Below, piece after piece: positions 25,388 through 35,115 of a stretch of DNA of 64,000 bases. Position 1 is the stretch's first letter. Every line of letters starts with the position of its first letter. The notes under the pieces are model-generated. The model was not told where the DNA came from, did not search any database, and saw only the letters and a program-made list of their open reading frames with translations. The translations under genes and the position numbers were made by a program. This stretch comes from Dyadobacter sp. 50-39 (lineage in GTDB: Bacteria; Bacteroidota; Bacteroidia; Cytophagales; Spirosomataceae), in assembly GCA_001898145.1 (NCBI GenBank), contig MKSR01000028.1, positions 54,548 through 118,547 of the forward strand. The letters are read 5' to 3'.

Positions 25388-26983
25388 CTAATTCCAGCCG
25401 TTGGCGATGTCCTTTGCCACATTTGGATTATAGTTCTTTTCAACGTCAGGAATGGGTAGCAGCACATTTTTGTCCTGGAAAGGCTGTTTGCCGTCGCCGG
25501 GCTCTGCCGCACGCTGCGCATTGAGCGTCTGTTTGGCGATTCCCCAACGGATCAGGTCGAAATACCGGCTCTGTTCGCCGCACAGTTCTACCTGGCGCTC
25601 GCGCATGAGGATTTTCAGTGCGTCGGCCTGCGCACCCAGGGTGGTGTAGGCCACCGCTCCGGAGCGCTTCCTTACCTGGTTGATCAGCGCCAGCGGATCG
25701 CTGCCGGTTTTTCCCTGCTGGATCTGCGCTTCGGCTAGCATCAGGAGCACGTCGGCGAAACGGATCACTTGCCCGTTGATCGAGCTTTGCGGCCCGCCGT
25801 AAGAAGCGACTTCATTATAGTACTGGTATTTTTTCCAGACATAATACCCCTGCGGATCGTCGGCTTTGAAAGGAAAGTCGATCGGGCCGCCTGCGCATTT
25901 CTGGCAGTACTGCGTGTCGCCGCCGCTTTCCTTGCTGCCGTAGAATGTAAACTTCGCACGCGGGTCTATGTAGTTGGCACCGGTAGCCGGGTTGGCATAT
26001 TGAAACGATTTAACCGTCGTGGTAGGAATGTACACGTTGAACCAGTCTTTAAAGCCATATTCCTGTGCACGGTCGGAGTGGGTAGCTTTGCCGCCCCATG
26101 TTTCCTGCCCACCGAAAACGTAGTACTGGTTACCGATTCCCCAGTCGGTCCATTTGGCATTCATGATCTGGAAAATGTTCTCGGGGCTGCTTTGGTTGGT
26201 GGAGCTGAACAGGTTTTCGTACGACGGATCGAGTGAATAGGTGAACGGTGCGGCCGTCAGTTGGGCCAGCGTCGTTTCGGCCCGTGCCCATTTTTTCTGG
26301 TACAAATAGGATTTGCCCAGCAAAGCCACAGCCGCTCCTTTGGTAGCCCGGCCCAGCCCGGTTGCCGCATCGTAGGTAACCGGCAAATCGGCCGCCGCGA
26401 GTTTCAGGTCATTTTCGATCGTAGCCCAGATCGCCTCGGCGGAAGCCCGTGAGGGATAATTGTTGGCTACGGTGCTGTCGTAAGCGGTGATCAGCGGCGC
26501 CTTTCCCCACAGGTTCACAATATTGAAATAGGCATACGAACGCAGGAACCGCGCTTCCGCAATGTATTGCTTTGCAGCCTGCTGGTCCGCGGCCGATGCG
26601 GGATTCCAGACACCGGCCCGGTCGATCACCACATTCGACCGGAGAATGAGCCGGTAAAGGCTGTTCCAGAGCTGCCCGATCTGCGCCTGGCTCGTGCCGA
26701 AGGAGTAATCGGCAAGCTGCGCCATATCACCCTGCAGGTTGGTCGTCTTCTTGGCCTCATACCCAAGCAAATCAAAAATAAAGTAGTACTCACGCGACCA
26801 GAGGCCGTTGTGCAGCAACGTAGCGTAGGTCGCTATCACCGCCTGATTGAGGCCTTCGGACGAAGTAAAATAGGTTTTGTAATCGTAAGCACTCTGGCTT
26901 TCCAGGTCCAGTTTGGACTCGTCGCATCCGGCGAGCTGGAAAACGGCGGCTAGGCCCATCAGAAAATATATGATCTTTTTCAT
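25388..26983 (-). CDS. SusD/RagB family outer membrane lipoprotein
   Basis: A 531-residue SusD family lipoprotein. The signal MKKIIYFLMGLAAVFQLAGC gives a clear lipobox, and the acidic residues right after the cysteine (CDESK) resemble a surface-export signal. SusD features: YFTSSEGLNQAVIATYATLL, AEARFLRSYAYFNIVNLWGKAP, VIRFADVLLMLAEAQIQQGK and LMRERQVELCGEQSRYFDLIRWG. It follows its SusC by 30 bases, forming the end of the sigma-FecR-SusC-SusD set. The ATG at 26983 is preferred to an upstream GTG at 26989. Confidence 0.95.
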   Translation of the reverse strand: MKKIIYFLMGLAAVFQLAGCDESKLDLESQSAYDYKTYFTSSEGLNQAVIATYATLLHNGLWSREYYFIFDLLGYEAKKTTNLQGDMAQLADYSFGTSQAQIGQLWNSLYRLILRSNVVIDRAGVWNPASAADQQAAKQYIAEARFLRSYAYFNIVNLWGKAPLITAYDSTVANNYPSRASAEAIWATIENDLKLAAADLPVTYDAATGLGRATKGAAVALLGKSYLYQKKWARAETTLAQLTAAPFTYSLDPSYENLFSSTNQSSPENIFQIMNAKWTDWGIGNQYYVFGGQETWGGKATHSDRAQEYGFKDWFNVYIPTTTVKSFQYANPATGANYIDPRAKFTFYGSKESGGDTQYCQKCAGGPIDFPFKADDPQGYYVWKKYQYYNEVASYGGPQSSINGQVIRFADVLLMLAEAQIQQGKTGSDPLALINQVRKRSGAVAYTTLGAQADALKILMRERQVELCGEQSRYFDLIRWGIAKQTLNAQRAAEPGDGKQPFQDKNVLLPIPDVEKNYNPNVAKDIANGWN

Positions 26984-27013
26984 GTTCACTTCAAGTAAGT
27001 TTTCTTCTAACCA

Positions 27014-30000
27014 TTAAAACCCAAGCTGCAAACCGCAAAGCAGTGTTCGAGGCTGCGGGAGCTGCTGGCGGTCGTCGATACCGCGTGAGAAAATGTAGCT
27101 GCCGCCATTCTGCGTGCTTACCTCGGGGTCATAACCTTTGTATTTGGTGAATGTCAGAAGGTTTTGCGCCGCCACGTACACGCGGATGCTCTTGAATACC
27201 TTTCCGCCGCCGATGCCTTCCATCACGCTCTGGGGCAGGGTATAGCCCAATGTCACGTTACGCAGGCGCAGGTACGAGCCGTTTTCGAGCCACCAGTCGG
27301 AAGGGCGCAGGTTACCGTCGCCTGTGGCGCTCTGTCCTGCACGCGGAAGCTCGGCCACATCGCCCGGCTTGCGCCATCTTTTCAGGATTTCGGTAGAAGC
27401 GTTATGGCCTGTCGATTCATTGTCTGTCACGAATTTGAATGCATTCAATATTTTCAAGCCCGAAACGCCCGAAACCACGACATTCAGATCGAAACCTTTG
27501 TAGCTGGCACCGGCATTGAACCCGTACACAATTTTGGGGATCGGGTTGCCGAGGATTTTCTGGTCGGAAGAGGTAACCTTGCCATCGCCGTCGAGATCTT
27601 TGAAAATGAAATCACCGGGTAGCAATCCTGCTTGGTATTTGGTGGTGGCGTCACCTGCCTGCTCTGCTGCCTTCGCATTGAGGGCATCGATTTCAGCCTG
27701 GTCTTTGGCCACATGCGATACCTCGTACCCAAAGAACGACCCGATGGCAGAGCCTGCGGCCGTGTAGGTAAATGTAGGCAGGTTGCTGAATGCGCCGGCC
27801 TGGATAGGAGCGGCAAATTCGCTTCCGAGCGAATTGACGATGTTCTTATTGTAAGCAAGGTTGGCACTCACATTATATTGAAAACCGCCCTTTGCCTGAT
27901 CGCGGTAACCTACCGAAAACTCCACACCCTTGTTTTGGGCACTGGCGGCATTGGCATATTTGCTGGGCTGCCCGCCGCTCACCGACGCGCCGGTACTTCC
28001 CGAAACCGGTACGCTCACGAGCAAGCCGGAACTTTTGCGGTTGTACCAGTCTACGGTAATGCTCAGCCGGTTGCTCAGGAACCCGAGGTCGAGGCCGATA
28101 TCGGTCTGGTCGGTCGATTCCCAGCGGATATTCGGGTTGGACAATGTGTTGATCGTCGTACCGGGATTGAAGCCTTCATTGGTACCCAGTGAATAAACGA
28201 GGTTACCGTTAGGGCTGCCGCTGTATGTCAGTACCGAGGTTACACCCGTCGTAGGGATGGTGTTATTACCCGTTCTGCCGAGCCCGAACCGTACCTTTCC
28301 GTCGCTGAGGAAATTCAGGTTGTTTTTGATAAAATCTTCATCGATAAAGCGCCAGGCGACGCCGAGTCCGTAGAAATTCCCGAAGCGGTTGTTGGCACCG
28401 AAGTTCGAAGCACCGTCGCGGCGGAAACTTCCGGTGAGAATGTATTTATCGTCGAAAGTATAGCCCAAACGTGCGAAATAGGAGATCACCGACGAGCGTG
28501 CATAGCCATAATTGGAACCGGTCACGGCCTGCGACTGCGCCACGCTGATGTTCTGAATGGCGTCGTTCGGTATTTTGGTACCGGTCGCATTCAGGCCCGA
28601 CGAGTTTCCGGGATCGAGGTAGCTGTTACCGAGTGTCGCCGACACGCTGTGTTTCCCGAATACCTTGTTATAGGAAAAGTAGTTTTCGAGCGTGTAAAAC
28701 GAATAGTTGCTGAAACCCAGCGTCGCCTGCTGGGGATTGGTGAGGTTGTTACCAGCCGTGTAGCCGTACTGGTAGCTCCGGTTTTTACCACCGCCGATTT
28801 CAGCCGAAAGCTGTGTGCGGAAGCGCAAGCCCGAAATGATATCCACTTCTGCAAATACCTGCGGGAAGAATACGAAGCCGGTGTTGACGGGGTGGTTCAG
28901 GTTGATGGCCGCGAGTGGGTTGTTACCATTGCTGAAATCGTCGACATTGGTCGTGTTGGAATAGCCGCCGGGGATCGTCGGGTCGAAAATCGGCTTGTAG
29001 GGCGCGTAGTACACGGCATCGGAAATGCTGGCCAGCTGACCGTCGTCTTTGGTATAGCGGATGTTCAGGCTTTGGCCCAAATGAAAGCGGCCAAGGGTTT
29101 CGTCCAATGCGAACCGTGCATTCAGCCTGCTATTGGTGAAGTTCTTGACAATGGCCTGCTGTTTGATATACCCCAATGAGAAGTTATACGCTACCTTCTC
29201 GCCCCCGCCGCTGATGTTCAGGTCGTTTTGGGACACGAGCCCCGACCTGAATATTTCTTTCTGCCAGTCGGTGCGGTCCGTGGTAACTTCTGCCGTGCTG
29301 AATTTCGCCGGAAGCGCTGAGTTGGTGGTGGCCGCAAAATCTTTCAACAGATCGATGTACTGCGATGCATTGAGCAGGTCCAGCGTCTTCCACGCTTTGG
29401 CCACGCCCCATTGGGTATTGAAATTAATGCGCGGCGCGCCCGACTTACCCCTGCGCGTGGTGATGATCACGACGCCATTGGCTGCCGCCGAACCGTAAAT
29501 AGCTGTTGATGAAGCGTCTTTGAGGATTGTGATATTTTCAATGTCCTGGGTAGCCAGCGTGTTGAACATCGTTTTGCTGCCCTGGATACCGTCGATGACG
29601 TAAAGCGGGTCCACGCCGGTAAATGAGCCTGTACCACGGATGAGGATCTGGGCATCTGAGCCCGGCGTACCATTCGATTGCAGTACCTGCACCCCGGCAG
29701 ATTTACCGATCAGCAATTGCGACGGGTTGGTAGCGGTAGTGGCGCCGGCGTCTTTCGAGGAAACAATGTCCACCGAGCCGACCACATCCTGCTTGCGGGA
29801 GCTTCCGTACCCGATTACCACCACCTCGTTGAGTGATTTGAAGTCGGGAGTCATCGAAACGTTGATCACCGCCCGGTCGCCCGCGACGATTTCCTGCGTT
29901 TTATAACCTACAAAACTGAACACGAGCACTGCTTCCACATTGCTCACTTCGAGCTCAAAATTCCCGGAAGCATCCGTCAATGTACCGAGTTGCGTGCCTC

Positions 30001-30499
30001 TCAGGCGTACGCTCACACCCGGGAGGCCGTCGCCATTCTCGTCGCTAACCCTGCCTTTCAGCACCTGCGCGAGCATATCCCTCATCTGGATCGTGAGTTG
30101 CCCGGCACTTTTGGTTTGCAGCTCCTTACTGGCTTTCAGTAGAATACGCCCCGACGGGGTAACATGGTAGGAGATTTGCAGCGGGGCCAGCAGCGTCTGC
30201 AATGCGCTCGCCAGCTTCTGATTGACCACGTGGATCGCCACCGGCCGCTCGGCGCGGATGGCCTTGTTACTATACACAAACTTTACATTCGCTTTCTGCT
30301 CCAACTGGTCGAGCACCGTCGCCAGTTCCACCCGGTCGGCATGGAGCGTCACGTTCCGTTCCAGTACCTCCTGCGCCTTGCTGACGTGTGCCGCGTAGGT
30401 GAGGCTGGAAAAAACGATTGAAAAGATAAGCTGGGCCAAAGAAATTCTCATGAGCAAGCAAAGCGATGCCCGGTTTTTTCGGTATCGGTTTTTTTTCAT
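27014..30499 (-). CDS. SusC/RagA TonB-linked outer membrane transporter with STN domain
   Basis: A 1161-residue transporter with signal peptide (about 1-42), STN domain (about 50-122, VTLHADRVELATVLDQLEQK), regulatory CarboxypepD fold (about 148-222, LKGRVSDENGDGLPGVSV), plug (about 225-350, VVVIGYGSSRKQDVVGSV, VIDGIQGS, TAIYGSAAANGVVIITTRRG) and barrel ending LCGLQLGF. The STN domain links it to the FecR and ECF sigma genes directly upstream, so it is a transducer: substrate binding at the outer membrane activates sigma and hence its own operon. The imported substrate is unknown, with no glycoside hydrolase on this strand. A hairpin sits just before its start (30578-30602). Confidence 0.95.
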   Translation of the reverse strand: MKKNRYRKNRASLCLLMRISLAQLIFSIVFSSLTYAAHVSKAQEVLERNVTLHADRVELATVLDQLEQKANVKFVYSNKAIRAERPVAIHVVNQKLASALQTLLAPLQISYHVTPSGRILLKASKELQTKSAGQLTIQMRDMLAQVLKGRVSDENGDGLPGVSVRLRGTQLGTLTDASGNFELEVSNVEAVLVFSFVGYKTQEIVAGDRAVINVSMTPDFKSLNEVVVIGYGSSRKQDVVGSVDIVSSKDAGATTATNPSQLLIGKSAGVQVLQSNGTPGSDAQILIRGTGSFTGVDPLYVIDGIQGSKTMFNTLATQDIENITILKDASSTAIYGSAAANGVVIITTRRGKSGAPRINFNTQWGVAKAWKTLDLLNASQYIDLLKDFAATTNSALPAKFSTAEVTTDRTDWQKEIFRSGLVSQNDLNISGGGEKVAYNFSLGYIKQQAIVKNFTNSRLNARFALDETLGRFHLGQSLNIRYTKDDGQLASISDAVYYAPYKPIFDPTIPGGYSNTTNVDDFSNGNNPLAAINLNHPVNTGFVFFPQVFAEVDIISGLRFRTQLSAEIGGGKNRSYQYGYTAGNNLTNPQQATLGFSNYSFYTLENYFSYNKVFGKHSVSATLGNSYLDPGNSSGLNATGTKIPNDAIQNISVAQSQAVTGSNYGYARSSVISYFARLGYTFDDKYILTGSFRRDGASNFGANNRFGNFYGLGVAWRFIDEDFIKNNLNFLSDGKVRFGLGRTGNNTIPTTGVTSVLTYSGSPNGNLVYSLGTNEGFNPGTTINTLSNPNIRWESTDQTDIGLDLGFLSNRLSITVDWYNRKSSGLLVSVPVSGSTGASVSGGQPSKYANAASAQNKGVEFSVGYRDQAKGGFQYNVSANLAYNKNIVNSLGSEFAAPIQAGAFSNLPTFTYTAAGSAIGSFFGYEVSHVAKDQAEIDALNAKAAEQAGDATTKYQAGLLPGDFIFKDLDGDGKVTSSDQKILGNPIPKIVYGFNAGASYKGFDLNVVVSGVSGLKILNAFKFVTDNESTGHNASTEILKRWRKPGDVAELPRAGQSATGDGNLRPSDWWLENGSYLRLRNVTLGYTLPQSVMEGIGGGKVFKSIRVYVAAQNLLTFTKYKGYDPEVSTQNGGSYIFSRGIDDRQQLPQPRTLLCGLQLGF

Positions 30500-30577
30500 A
30501 GTTTAGAAAGGTTTTTATAACTAATGAATGTCCAGCTGCCGCTATCTTGGCGGATTCCCGGCAGCAGGAACGTATTG

Positions 30578-30602
30578 ACCGGCAGGGTAGCTTTCTGCCG
30601 GT
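30578..30602 (-). promoter_or_regulatory. GC-rich hairpin between FecR and SusC genes
   Basis: ACCGGCAG and CTGCCGGT are perfect 8-base arms around a 9-base loop, in the 161-base spacer between the FecR gene and susC. On the plus strand it is followed by TTTCTTTTTTT, which would make it a terminator against transcription from outside; on the coding strand it has no T-run, so it could be a stability or attenuation element. The first locus has a similar hairpin at 803-824. Confidence 0.5.
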
Positions 30603-30660
30603 TTCTTTTTTTCTTCGTGACAGGTTTAATGCATAGAGCTGTATTTAGGTTAAACAAAAA

Positions 30661-31725
30661 TTACTTGCAGCCGGCTGCCGAAATGAGAATGCGCGTCCCC
30701 TGCACCTGGTAGGAGCCGTCATTGGACTGGCAGATCAGGTCGAGCTGGTCGAACAGCGACATATTCGTAAGGTCGCCGGTAAATGTGCATTCATTCACGG
30801 CCTCTCCCGAAACCACGATATCTACACCGTATGCATCTTCCAGGCGCTGGAAGATCGCAGGCAATTCCATGTTTTTATAGATCGCAGGCGGCAGCTCGGC
30901 GTGCGCCGTGAGCAGTACAGGCTTGTCGACAAGGCTGGTCATCAGGTGCCCGCTCTCTTCATAATAGGTGACGCGCTGGTTGGGGGTCAGGATCACGCCT
31001 TTGTTGAACTGGTGCTTGGCCCTGGCAGCGGGTTTCTGGGTGTCAATACTCTCATTTTCAAATACGGAAACTTTCCCGCATACTACTTCGACCTGCATTT
31101 GATGTTCTTCAACGCCCTTTTTTACCCAGAAACTCGTACCCAGTACCCGGGTTACGAGTTTTCCGCTGTACACGAAGAATGGCCGGCGGCTGTCTTTGGT
31201 AATACTGAAAAACGCGTCGCCTTTGAGCTGAACTTCCCTTTTGGCATTCGAAAACTGCCGCGGATAGGTGAGCCCGGCGCCGGGTGCCAGGGTTACTTCG
31301 CTGCTGTCACTCAGCCGGATGCGCATCGGGCGGGCGGTGTTGTTGGTGTTGGCTACCAGGGCTTCCCGACCGGCTTCCAGAAGCAGCGCACCGCCCGATG
31401 GTGTGCCTGTACCGGGTTTACCCGAAAAGAAATAGAACAACGACAATGATAATATGAGCACGGCGGCCACCGACGCCACCATGCGCAGCATGATCGGCGA
31501 CAGGCCGGGGAATAGTGTTTTCGTTCTCGCGGGGGCTTTTCTTTCGTGCTGGATCGCCCTCCACATCCGGGCTTTCAGCAGCGATTTTTCCGTGTCCGAC
31601 AGTTCGGTTTGCGGTGCGCCGCTTTGTACCCGGTCATACCATTCATGGATGCGGTCTTTCTCTGCGGGAGAACATTTTCCCTCGCGGTATTTCAAAAGGA
31701 GGCTTTCAATTTCGTCGTAGTTCAC
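30661..31725 (-). CDS. FecR family anti-sigma factor
   Basis: A complete 354-residue inner-membrane anti-sigma factor. The cytoplasmic N-terminal zinc-finger-less anti-sigma domain (IESLLLKYREGKCSPAEKDRIHEWYD) precedes one membrane span (about 79-102, MLRMVASVAAVLILSLSLF). The periplasmic FecR domain has RIRLSDSSEVTLAPGAGLTY, REVQLKGDAFFSITKD and RVLGTSFWVKK, and the C-terminal STN-like domain has LEDAYGVDIVVSG, CTFTGDL and ILISAAGCK. It starts with GTG; no better start exists without losing the conserved N-terminus. It lies between the sigma gene (160 bases upstream) and susC, the usual order for this signalling system. Confidence 0.95.
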   Translation of the reverse strand: MNYDEIESLLLKYREGKCSPAEKDRIHEWYDRVQSGAPQTELSDTEKSLLKARMWRAIQHERKAPARTKTLFPGLSPIMLRMVASVAAVLILSLSLFYFFSGKPGTGTPSGGALLLEAGREALVANTNNTARPMRIRLSDSSEVTLAPGAGLTYPRQFSNAKREVQLKGDAFFSITKDSRRPFFVYSGKLVTRVLGTSFWVKKGVEEHQMQVEVVCGKVSVFENESIDTQKPAARAKHQFNKGVILTPNQRVTYYEESGHLMTSLVDKPVLLTAHAELPPAIYKNMELPAIFQRLEDAYGVDIVVSGEAVNECTFTGDLTNMSLFDQLDLICQSNDGSYQVQGTRILISAAGCK

Positions 31726-31885
31726 GGGGCTCAGGGGTTGGCTTGCCCAGACGACCTGTTGTCTGGTTCAACCTCTAAACCGTATTGCCCGGCGGTGATC
31801 CCTGAAAGTTTTTAAATAAACTTGGAAAGTTTATGCGAAACGCCCGGTTTTGGCTTGAACTTCCCTTAAAAATGCAAGCAGAAAG

Positions 31886-32464
31886 TCAGGAGAAAATACT
31901 GAGGAAAAGCAGCAGCAGCGTTTCGTTGAGGTACTCGCGGACTGCCTTCGAGGCTTTACCCAGGTGGTATTCCACCGTCTTATCCGACAGGTTCATCAAT
32001 GCAGCGATCTGCGCGACCGTCCAGCTCTCGATCCGGCTGAGTTTGAAAATCTCGCGTGTCTTTTCAGGAAACGGTTTCAGTCCCTCGTCGATATGCCGCA
32101 GCAATTCGTTATAGGCGACTTCGTCCTCGGTGATGTGCTCGTGCTGGCTTGCAAATGCCTGGTAATAGGCCAGGTACCGGCTTCTCGGGCCTGCTTTTCG
32201 GATGTGGTCGATGACTTCGAACCGGACGGCGGAAAAAAGGTAGTAGTTCAGGGTCGTGGTCCGCAGGTTGCAGCGTTCGTTCCAAAGGCGGGTAAATATG
32301 TCCTGCACGATTTCTTCCGCCACATGTCTTTGCCCCAGCTTATGAAATGCAGCCTTGTACATCGGGTACCAATACTGGTCATAAATAGCGGTAAAGGCCC
32401 ATTCATGCCCGGCGCATAAAGCTTCCAGCAACTGCTGGTCAGAAACTTGTGGGCGATCCGGCAT
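31886..32464 (-). CDS. ECF-type RNA polymerase sigma-70 factor
   Basis: A 192-residue ECF sigma factor of the Bacteroidota FecI-like type. Region 2 is AFTAIYDQYWYPMYKAAF with AEEIVQDIFTRLWNER and VRFEVIDHIRK; region 4 is FPEKTREIFKLSR followed by the helix-turn-helix WTVAQIAALMNLSDKTVEYHLGKA. It is the first gene of the sigma-FecR-SusC-SusD set and would be held inactive by the FecR protein until the SusC transducer binds its ligand. A hydrophobic C-terminal tail (LLLLFLSIFS) is typical of this group. Confidence 0.95.
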   Translation of the reverse strand: MPDRPQVSDQQLLEALCAGHEWAFTAIYDQYWYPMYKAAFHKLGQRHVAEEIVQDIFTRLWNERCNLRTTTLNYYLFSAVRFEVIDHIRKAGPRSRYLAYYQAFASQHEHITEDEVAYNELLRHIDEGLKPFPEKTREIFKLSRIESWTVAQIAALMNLSDKTVEYHLGKASKAVREYLNETLLLLFLSIFS

Positions 32465-32497
32465 TTCAGTGATGAGGTGTCAAGTTTACATTTTTGC

Positions 32498-32505
32498 CAA
32501 AGTTA
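32498..32505 (-). promoter_or_regulatory. -7 promoter element of the ECF sigma gene
   Basis: The minus strand reads TAACTTTG, a full match to TAnnTTTG, 34-41 bases before the sigma ATG. A -33 TTG at 17-23 bases upstream is not evident. Confidence 0.5.
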
Positions 32506-32571
32506 TATTTTTTGATTTAATATTTACATTATGGACGAAAGTTGTAGTTCAATACCGAGTGCCGGGCCACC

Positions 32572-35019
32572 TCAGTTCTTTACCCGCTGCTCCTCACTTC
32601 CGGAGCCTCCGACGTTCCGCTTCTGCTTCCCGATGCTTCCCCTGGCAAAGTTGTAGGTGAACGACGCCACAAGTGCCCGCGTATCGGCGTCGTTGCGGTA
32701 GTTCGCACCGGCATTGGGGATGTTGAGAATGCGGCCGTTCGGTTCGAGCGAGCTGAAAATGTCGCGCAGTGACAACTTGACAATGCCTTTGTCTTTCAGG
32801 ACTTTTTTCTGAACAGCCGTGTTAACCAGGAACAGCCCGCTTTTGTCAAACTGCGCGCCCTGGCTTCGGGTAATGTAAAACCCGCTCAATTCGGCGCTCC
32901 AACCTTTTTTGAACAGAAACTGGTTATTGGGGCTGATGTACCCATAGGTGGAGCCTGTGGTGCGTTCGGGGTCGCCGGGCATGCCGCGGAAGTTGTTCCG
33001 GATCAGTTCGGCGTAGAAGTTGCAGGTCCACCAGTTTCCGGCTTTAAGTTGCGCGGATAAGGTGATACCGCCCCACATCAGCCGGCTGATATTGCCCGTG
33101 CGGCTGATGAAAATGTTGCCGGCCTGCTCGATAACCTCGCCCTGCATGTTGCGGGTGTAGTTATAAAGCAATGAAAGGTTGAAGCGTCGTTTGTAGCTCA
33201 GTGACAGCTGCAACCGATTGCCCAGCTCCGGTTTCAGGTAAGGATTGCCGGCGAAGTACGAAAATTTGTCCAGCAGAAAAACAAACGGGTTCAGGTCCTG
33301 GTAATAGGGCCTGCCGATCCTCCGGCCGAAGGAGAAGTTCAGCTGCGTTTGGTTGGTGTCGAGTTTGTAGCTTGCAAACAGGGTGGGAAACAGGCTCGTA
33401 TAATGTAGTGCGAACGAAGAATCCGGTTTGACAGCGTTGCCCAGCTGGTGGCCATATCCGTTTGTGTTCTCCGCACGGAGGCCGGTTTGCAGGGAAAGCC
33501 TCCGGAAGTCCCGGTTGAAATTCACGTAAACCGCATTGATATTTTCGGAGTAGCGGAAACGGTTGGTTTTGTCGTAATCCACGGATATACTTTCGCCCTG
33601 GTGCAGGAAGTAGTTGGCTGCATTATCGGTGCGGACAAGGCTCGTCTTGAAACCGGCACCCAGTTTCCCCTTGCGGAGCGGATGCTCGTAATCGCTCTTG
33701 GCGGAGAAAATCGCGATGGCCGATGGCAGGTCCGTCGTAGTTTTTTCCTGCCTTTGGAACTGCCGTGCGCCATCGAAGAAATTGTTAATAAATGTTTGCC
33801 GGGCGCGGATCCGGTATTGAATGTAGTCCAGGTCGAAGGTCAGTAATTTGCCTGTACTGTCATATTGATGGCTGAAATTGAGGTTGATACCATGCTGGCG
33901 AAAGCGGTTTTGATCGCTGTTGTCGGCCGTGATGAGCGAATCGATCACGCCCGCCGCATTCCTCACGACGCTGCTCACCGGCCGTTGCTCGCGTGAGTGC
34001 GTGAACGCGCCGGTATACACGAGGCCCCAGGTAGTTTTGTCAGTAAGGTAAAAATCGACGCCGGTTTTCAGGTTTACGGCCCTGCTTTTGGGATAAAAAA
34101 AGGTAGTCTGGTCAAACGAGGACGTCAATGCGCCGTTTTCGCTATAATACCTTCTCCCGACATCGAGCCGGCGCCACTGGTCGGTGCTGTTGAAACTGGC
34201 ATTGGAGAAAAGATTGAATCGATTGTTCCGGTAGTTCAGGTTGACGTTTTCATTGTGCCGCCAGTAAGCCGACCGGGCAGGGCTGAGCGTAATGCTCCCA
34301 CTCAGGCCGCGCACTTTGTTTTTCCGCATTCTGATGTGGATGATCCCCGCGCTCCCGGCCGCATCATACCTTGCCGGGGGATTGGTGATGAGCTCTATTT
34401 TTTCCACGGAATTGGCGGGTAACGAGCGCAGGTAGGCGGCCAGGGCGGAAGGGGAGAGGTAAGTCGGGCGATTGTCGATCAGGACCAGCACGCCAGGCTG
34501 CCCTTTCAGGCTGATGCTGCCGCTCTGATCGACCATCACACCAGGCGATTTTTCGAGCACTTCCAGCACATTGGCCCCCGCATTGGAAATAAGTGCGTCG
34601 ACATGGATCACCGTCCGGTCGATCTCATATTCCACGAAATTCTTCTGCCCGGTAATTTTCACTTCGTCGAGCTTCACATCGGCGCTATTTAATGTAATAA
34701 CCCCCAAATCGATCGCGGGTTGGGCATCCGTCAGTTCAAACTTGCTTCCTAGGAAGCTTTGGAAGCCCATCATCGTGACAGACGGGAAAAACGTGCCATT
34801 CGGAAGTCCGGAAACGAGGAATTTCCCGTCCCGGTCGCTAAGCGCCGACTGGACAACGCTCGAATCCGCCGCATTGAGCACGGACACTACCGCTCCTTCC
34901 AGTGGCTTATCGCCCCGCGATACTACGCTTCCCTTTATTTGGGCAAAAGCGTTTCCGAATGCCGCCAGCAGGGCCACGGCAATACACAGGGTGGTTCTCA
35001 CCCGGCCAGTGTTTTTCAT
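32572..35019 (-). CDS. Outer membrane beta-barrel protein with carboxypeptidase-like regulatory domain
   Basis: An 815-residue outer-membrane protein of the TonB-receptor-related OMP_b-brl type. Signal peptide about 1-27; CarboxypepD_reg fold about 28-105 (IKGSVVSRGDKPLEGAVVSVLNA); a plug-like domain about 115-235 (VLEVLEKSPGVMVDQSGSISLKGQPG, LIDNRPTYLSP, IHIRMRKNKVRGLSGS); then a barrel with repeated aromatic strands, ending in YNFARGSIGKQKRN and a charged tail. It follows the M56 peptidase gene by 96 bases on the same strand and may belong to the BlaI-controlled unit. Its substrate is unknown. The charged last 25 residues replace the usual final aromatic residue. Confidence 0.88.
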   Translation of the reverse strand: MKNTGRVRTTLCIAVALLAAFGNAFAQIKGSVVSRGDKPLEGAVVSVLNAADSSVVQSALSDRDGKFLVSGLPNGTFFPSVTMMGFQSFLGSKFELTDAQPAIDLGVITLNSADVKLDEVKITGQKNFVEYEIDRTVIHVDALISNAGANVLEVLEKSPGVMVDQSGSISLKGQPGVLVLIDNRPTYLSPSALAAYLRSLPANSVEKIELITNPPARYDAAGSAGIIHIRMRKNKVRGLSGSITLSPARSAYWRHNENVNLNYRNNRFNLFSNASFNSTDQWRRLDVGRRYYSENGALTSSFDQTTFFYPKSRAVNLKTGVDFYLTDKTTWGLVYTGAFTHSREQRPVSSVVRNAAGVIDSLITADNSDQNRFRQHGINLNFSHQYDSTGKLLTFDLDYIQYRIRARQTFINNFFDGARQFQRQEKTTTDLPSAIAIFSAKSDYEHPLRKGKLGAGFKTSLVRTDNAANYFLHQGESISVDYDKTNRFRYSENINAVYVNFNRDFRRLSLQTGLRAENTNGYGHQLGNAVKPDSSFALHYTSLFPTLFASYKLDTNQTQLNFSFGRRIGRPYYQDLNPFVFLLDKFSYFAGNPYLKPELGNRLQLSLSYKRRFNLSLLYNYTRNMQGEVIEQAGNIFISRTGNISRLMWGGITLSAQLKAGNWWTCNFYAELIRNNFRGMPGDPERTTGSTYGYISPNNQFLFKKGWSAELSGFYITRSQGAQFDKSGLFLVNTAVQKKVLKDKGIVKLSLRDIFSSLEPNGRILNIPNAGANYRNDADTRALVASFTYNFARGSIGKQKRNVGGSGSEEQRVKN

Positions 35020-35115
35020 GATGCAGGATTAAGGTTATCTTCTGTTCGCGGCTAACGGGCATAGTTTGCCCTGCCTACGCGAAGTAAGTTTCTGAAAAAG
35101 GTTGAATGGGTTGGA